From Candidatus Kerfeldbacteria bacterium (GTDB lineage: Bacteria; Patescibacteriota; Patescibacteriia; SBBC01): a stretch of 7,701 nucleotides of DNA. Position 1 is the stretch's first letter. Each line of letters begins with the position of its first letter. The notes beneath the pieces were generated by a model. It saw only the letters and a program-made list of their open reading frames with translations. It did not search any database and was not told where the DNA came from. Location: contig CAINXF010000138.1 of NCBI GenBank assembly GCA_903854795.1, forward strand, positions 1 through 7,701. Direction: 5' to 3'. Made by a program: the position numbers and the translations under genes. This document shows, in pieces, positions 6,727 through 7,701 of the stretch.

Positions 6727-6774
6727 GATCAGCCCTCGCTGTCGCCGAGGGACTTCGTCGAGAAAACGATGATC
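6727..6774 (-). other. Multi-branch RNA domain
   Basis: GATCA (6727-6731) pairs with TGATC (6770-6774) and encloses a perfect 6-bp hairpin at 6733-6751 (CCCTCG/CGAGGG, 7-base loop). A second weak stem is possible at 6755-6769. The closing helix is only 5 bp, so this domain is less certain than the longer helices. Confidence 0.45.
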
Positions 6775-7257
6775 GCACGCATAGGGGATCCTCCGTACTG
6801 GCACGAAACCGAACTTCGTGATCGTGGTACAACAGCGGCAGCACACTCCCGAGTATAAGCTCGTAGCTTACGACACAATCGTGTTTGGCGTCTTACCCTC
6901 AAGCTCGGTTAGGAGAGGGCAGCAGGCCGAACGTGACGTTCGCATCGGGAGTGCTACCGCCGCCGTGGTTCAGCTGCGCGTTGCAGCCAATGCGGCCCGC
7001 GGAACGCGCGTACCGCGGTGCGGGTCAGGCTCGGCGGTTAACAGTCGCCTCCTGCCCACGGGTGTAGGAGTTGCAGGTCTTCGGTTCACGCGATCGAGTC
7101 CTCGCCCGTCATGGCCGACGTCGTCAGGATCGTCACCTGCGTCTTCTTCGTGCCGAATTCGATCTTCGTCCCGATCAGACTGAGTATGTTCATAGAGACT
7201 CTCCGTACTCGTTGTGACGTCGCTGGACGATGAAGTCCCGCGCGGTCGCTCAGGAGA

Positions 7258-7303
7258 TGTTCCGGTCACAGCCAGAACGTTAAGTCCTCAACCGCGCGGA
7301 ACA
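7258..7303 (-). other. 7-bp helix closing an internal domain
   Basis: TGTTCCG (7258-7264) is the exact reverse complement of 7297-7303. The 32-base interior has a competing 4-bp stem (CGGT 7263-7266 with ACCG 7291-7294) and a short GTT/AAC pairing. It is part of the 5' half of the large RNA candidate. Confidence 0.5.
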
Positions 7304-7433
7304 CGTTGTTTGTGATTGAATACAACTTCGCGCAACCTTTCGGAGTCACGCGTACTTCGGTACCTCCAATAGTGGGAAGGATTCGGACAAACTTCGTCCG
7401 CGTGGGCTGCCTAGGCATGTCCCTTAAGGGAAG

Positions 7434-7507
7434 GTCGGATCCAGGGTGGTGGATATGATCCGTGCCGCACTCGAACGTCGAGGCGGGCAGATCCGTTGCC
7501 TTCCGAC
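7434..7507 (-). other. 5' RNA domain: closing helix around a 15-bp bulged hairpin
   Basis: GTCGGA (7434-7439) pairs with TCCGAC (7502-7507). Inside, 7457-7493 folds into a hairpin of four stacked stems: GATC/GATC, TGC/GCA, CGC/GCG and CTCGA/TCGAG. They are separated by bulges of two, one and one bases and end in a 3-base loop, for 15 pairs. The nesting gives 21 pairs in 74 bases. Confidence 0.65.
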
Positions 7508-7656
7508 AGGGTCACCAAGGCATAGCCTATGTGCCCAGCTTGAAGGACCACGACATACTTTGTCTGCCTCCTTTCGTCCTGAATGGGAGGGGTGTGGGTG
7601 GCAAGCTCCCGACATGGGAGCAACATTGAAATCAAGCGCAAAACATCGAATTGTCG

Positions 7657-7685
7657 ACTATCGTTCTTTACGGCAGATACAACAA
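7657..7685 (-). promoter_or_regulatory. Weak candidate promoter for the large RNA
   Basis: On the minus strand TTGTTG (7680-7685, 3 of 6) lies 17 bases from GATAGT (7657-7662, 4 of 6). A start near 7650 would place the first strong hairpin (7605-7621) some 30 bases into the transcript. The match is poor, and the true promoter may lie outside the window. Confidence 0.25.
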
Positions 7686-7701
7686 ATTCAAGCTACTTCA
7701 G

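Larger units (their letters stand above)
6028..7650 (-). ncRNA. Very large, densely structured non-coding RNA candidate of unknown class
   Basis: About 1.6 kb lacks a recognisable protein gene but is packed with consecutive, mostly non-overlapping helices. Besides the larger helices listed separately, perfect hairpins occur at 7605-7621 (6 bp), 7567-7590 (5), 7384-7400 (5), 6997-7018 (6), 6973-6987 (5), 6928-6942 (6), 6856-6870 (6), 6802-6820 (6), 6394-6410 (6), 6330-6344 (5), 6262-6278 (6), 6234-6257 (6), 6189-6201 (5) and 6111-6126 (6). Some 6-bp hairpins with short loops arise by chance at about two per 1.7 kb; this region has several times that plus helices of 12-17 bp. Minus-strand transcription is supported by the terminator at 6028-6064, a GNRA tetraloop (GCAA, 6619-6630) and the orientation of all neighbours. 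I see no rRNA, tRNA, tmRNA, RNase P or group I/II intron core sequence. The 5' end is uncertain. Confidence 0.72.

Noticed and set aside
6260..6844. A 194-codon open frame on the minus strand through the structured region
   Set aside because: It is rich in Arg, Ser, Thr and Pro with no recognisable motif, lies across the strongest RNA helices, and is of a kind expected from GC-rich sequence with few stops.
6997..7018. CCGCGG...CCGCGG near-palindrome as a protein-binding operator
   Set aside because: Its place among many RNA helices makes a stem in the transcript the simpler reading.
7024..7026. TGA read as an amino acid, joining two protein-like segments at 6906-7088
   Set aside because: rnhB and the HD gene use TGA as a normal stop with sensible protein ends, so there is no sign of a changed code.
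7352..7363. GTAC-TTCG-GTAC, a cUUCGg tetraloop hairpin on the plus strand, suggesting plus-strand RNA
   Set aside because: It is one short hairpin of 4 bp. The terminator, the G-U pair in its stem and the GCAA tetraloop at 6619-6630 point to the minus strand.
6028..7701. A diverged rRNA, tmRNA, RNase P RNA or self-splicing intron
   Set aside because: I looked on both strands for conserved 16S/23S blocks, the T-arm GTTCGANTC, the RNase P GAGGAAAGTCC block and the group II domain V pattern, and found none. The ACTCCTAC near 7068 is part of a local hairpin, not the 16S site.

Overview
The window reads as a chromosomal piece of a GC-rich Patescibacteria (Candidate Phyla Radiation) genome. This rests on the NusA, which carries a charged insertion after its N-terminal domain and a long acidic tail and sits without rimP or infB, on the small compact genes, and on several starts without a Shine-Dalgarno. 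The placement is inference. Every supported gene and RNA lies on the minus strand, so the biological order runs from position 7701 down to 1.

Region 1 (about 7650 to 6028) is the surprise. It is 1.6 kb with no convincing protein gene but about twenty helices packed end to end. These include a 17-bp long-range helix, a perfect 12-bp helix, a 16-bp rod and a 15-bp bulged hairpin. It ends in an intrinsic terminator that works only on the minus strand. I read it as one very large structured non-coding RNA of a class I do not recognise. Its 5' end is uncertain and may lie beyond the window.

Region 2 (5984 to 3852) begins just after that terminator with its own promoter candidate. It holds a tight housekeeping cluster: RNase HII (rnhB), a class I methyltransferase overlapping it by ATGA, and YraN four bases further on. 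An AT-rich HD-domain hydrolase follows that looks acquired.

Region 3 (3855 to 192) starts with a strong promoter, TTGACA and an extended -10 TATACT. Its predicted transcript begins directly with a terminator-like hairpin, followed by nusA and, 25 bases later, hppA, a K+-independent proton-pumping pyrophosphatase. A clean terminator ends the unit. Region 4 (191 to 1) holds a strong AT-rich promoter and the first 40 codons of an unidentified protein.

Functionally the protein genes are core: transcription elongation and termination (NusA), energy conservation from pyrophosphate (HppA), and removal of RNA from DNA (RNase HII, with YraN a nuclease-like companion). The large RNA next to them has no assigned role.
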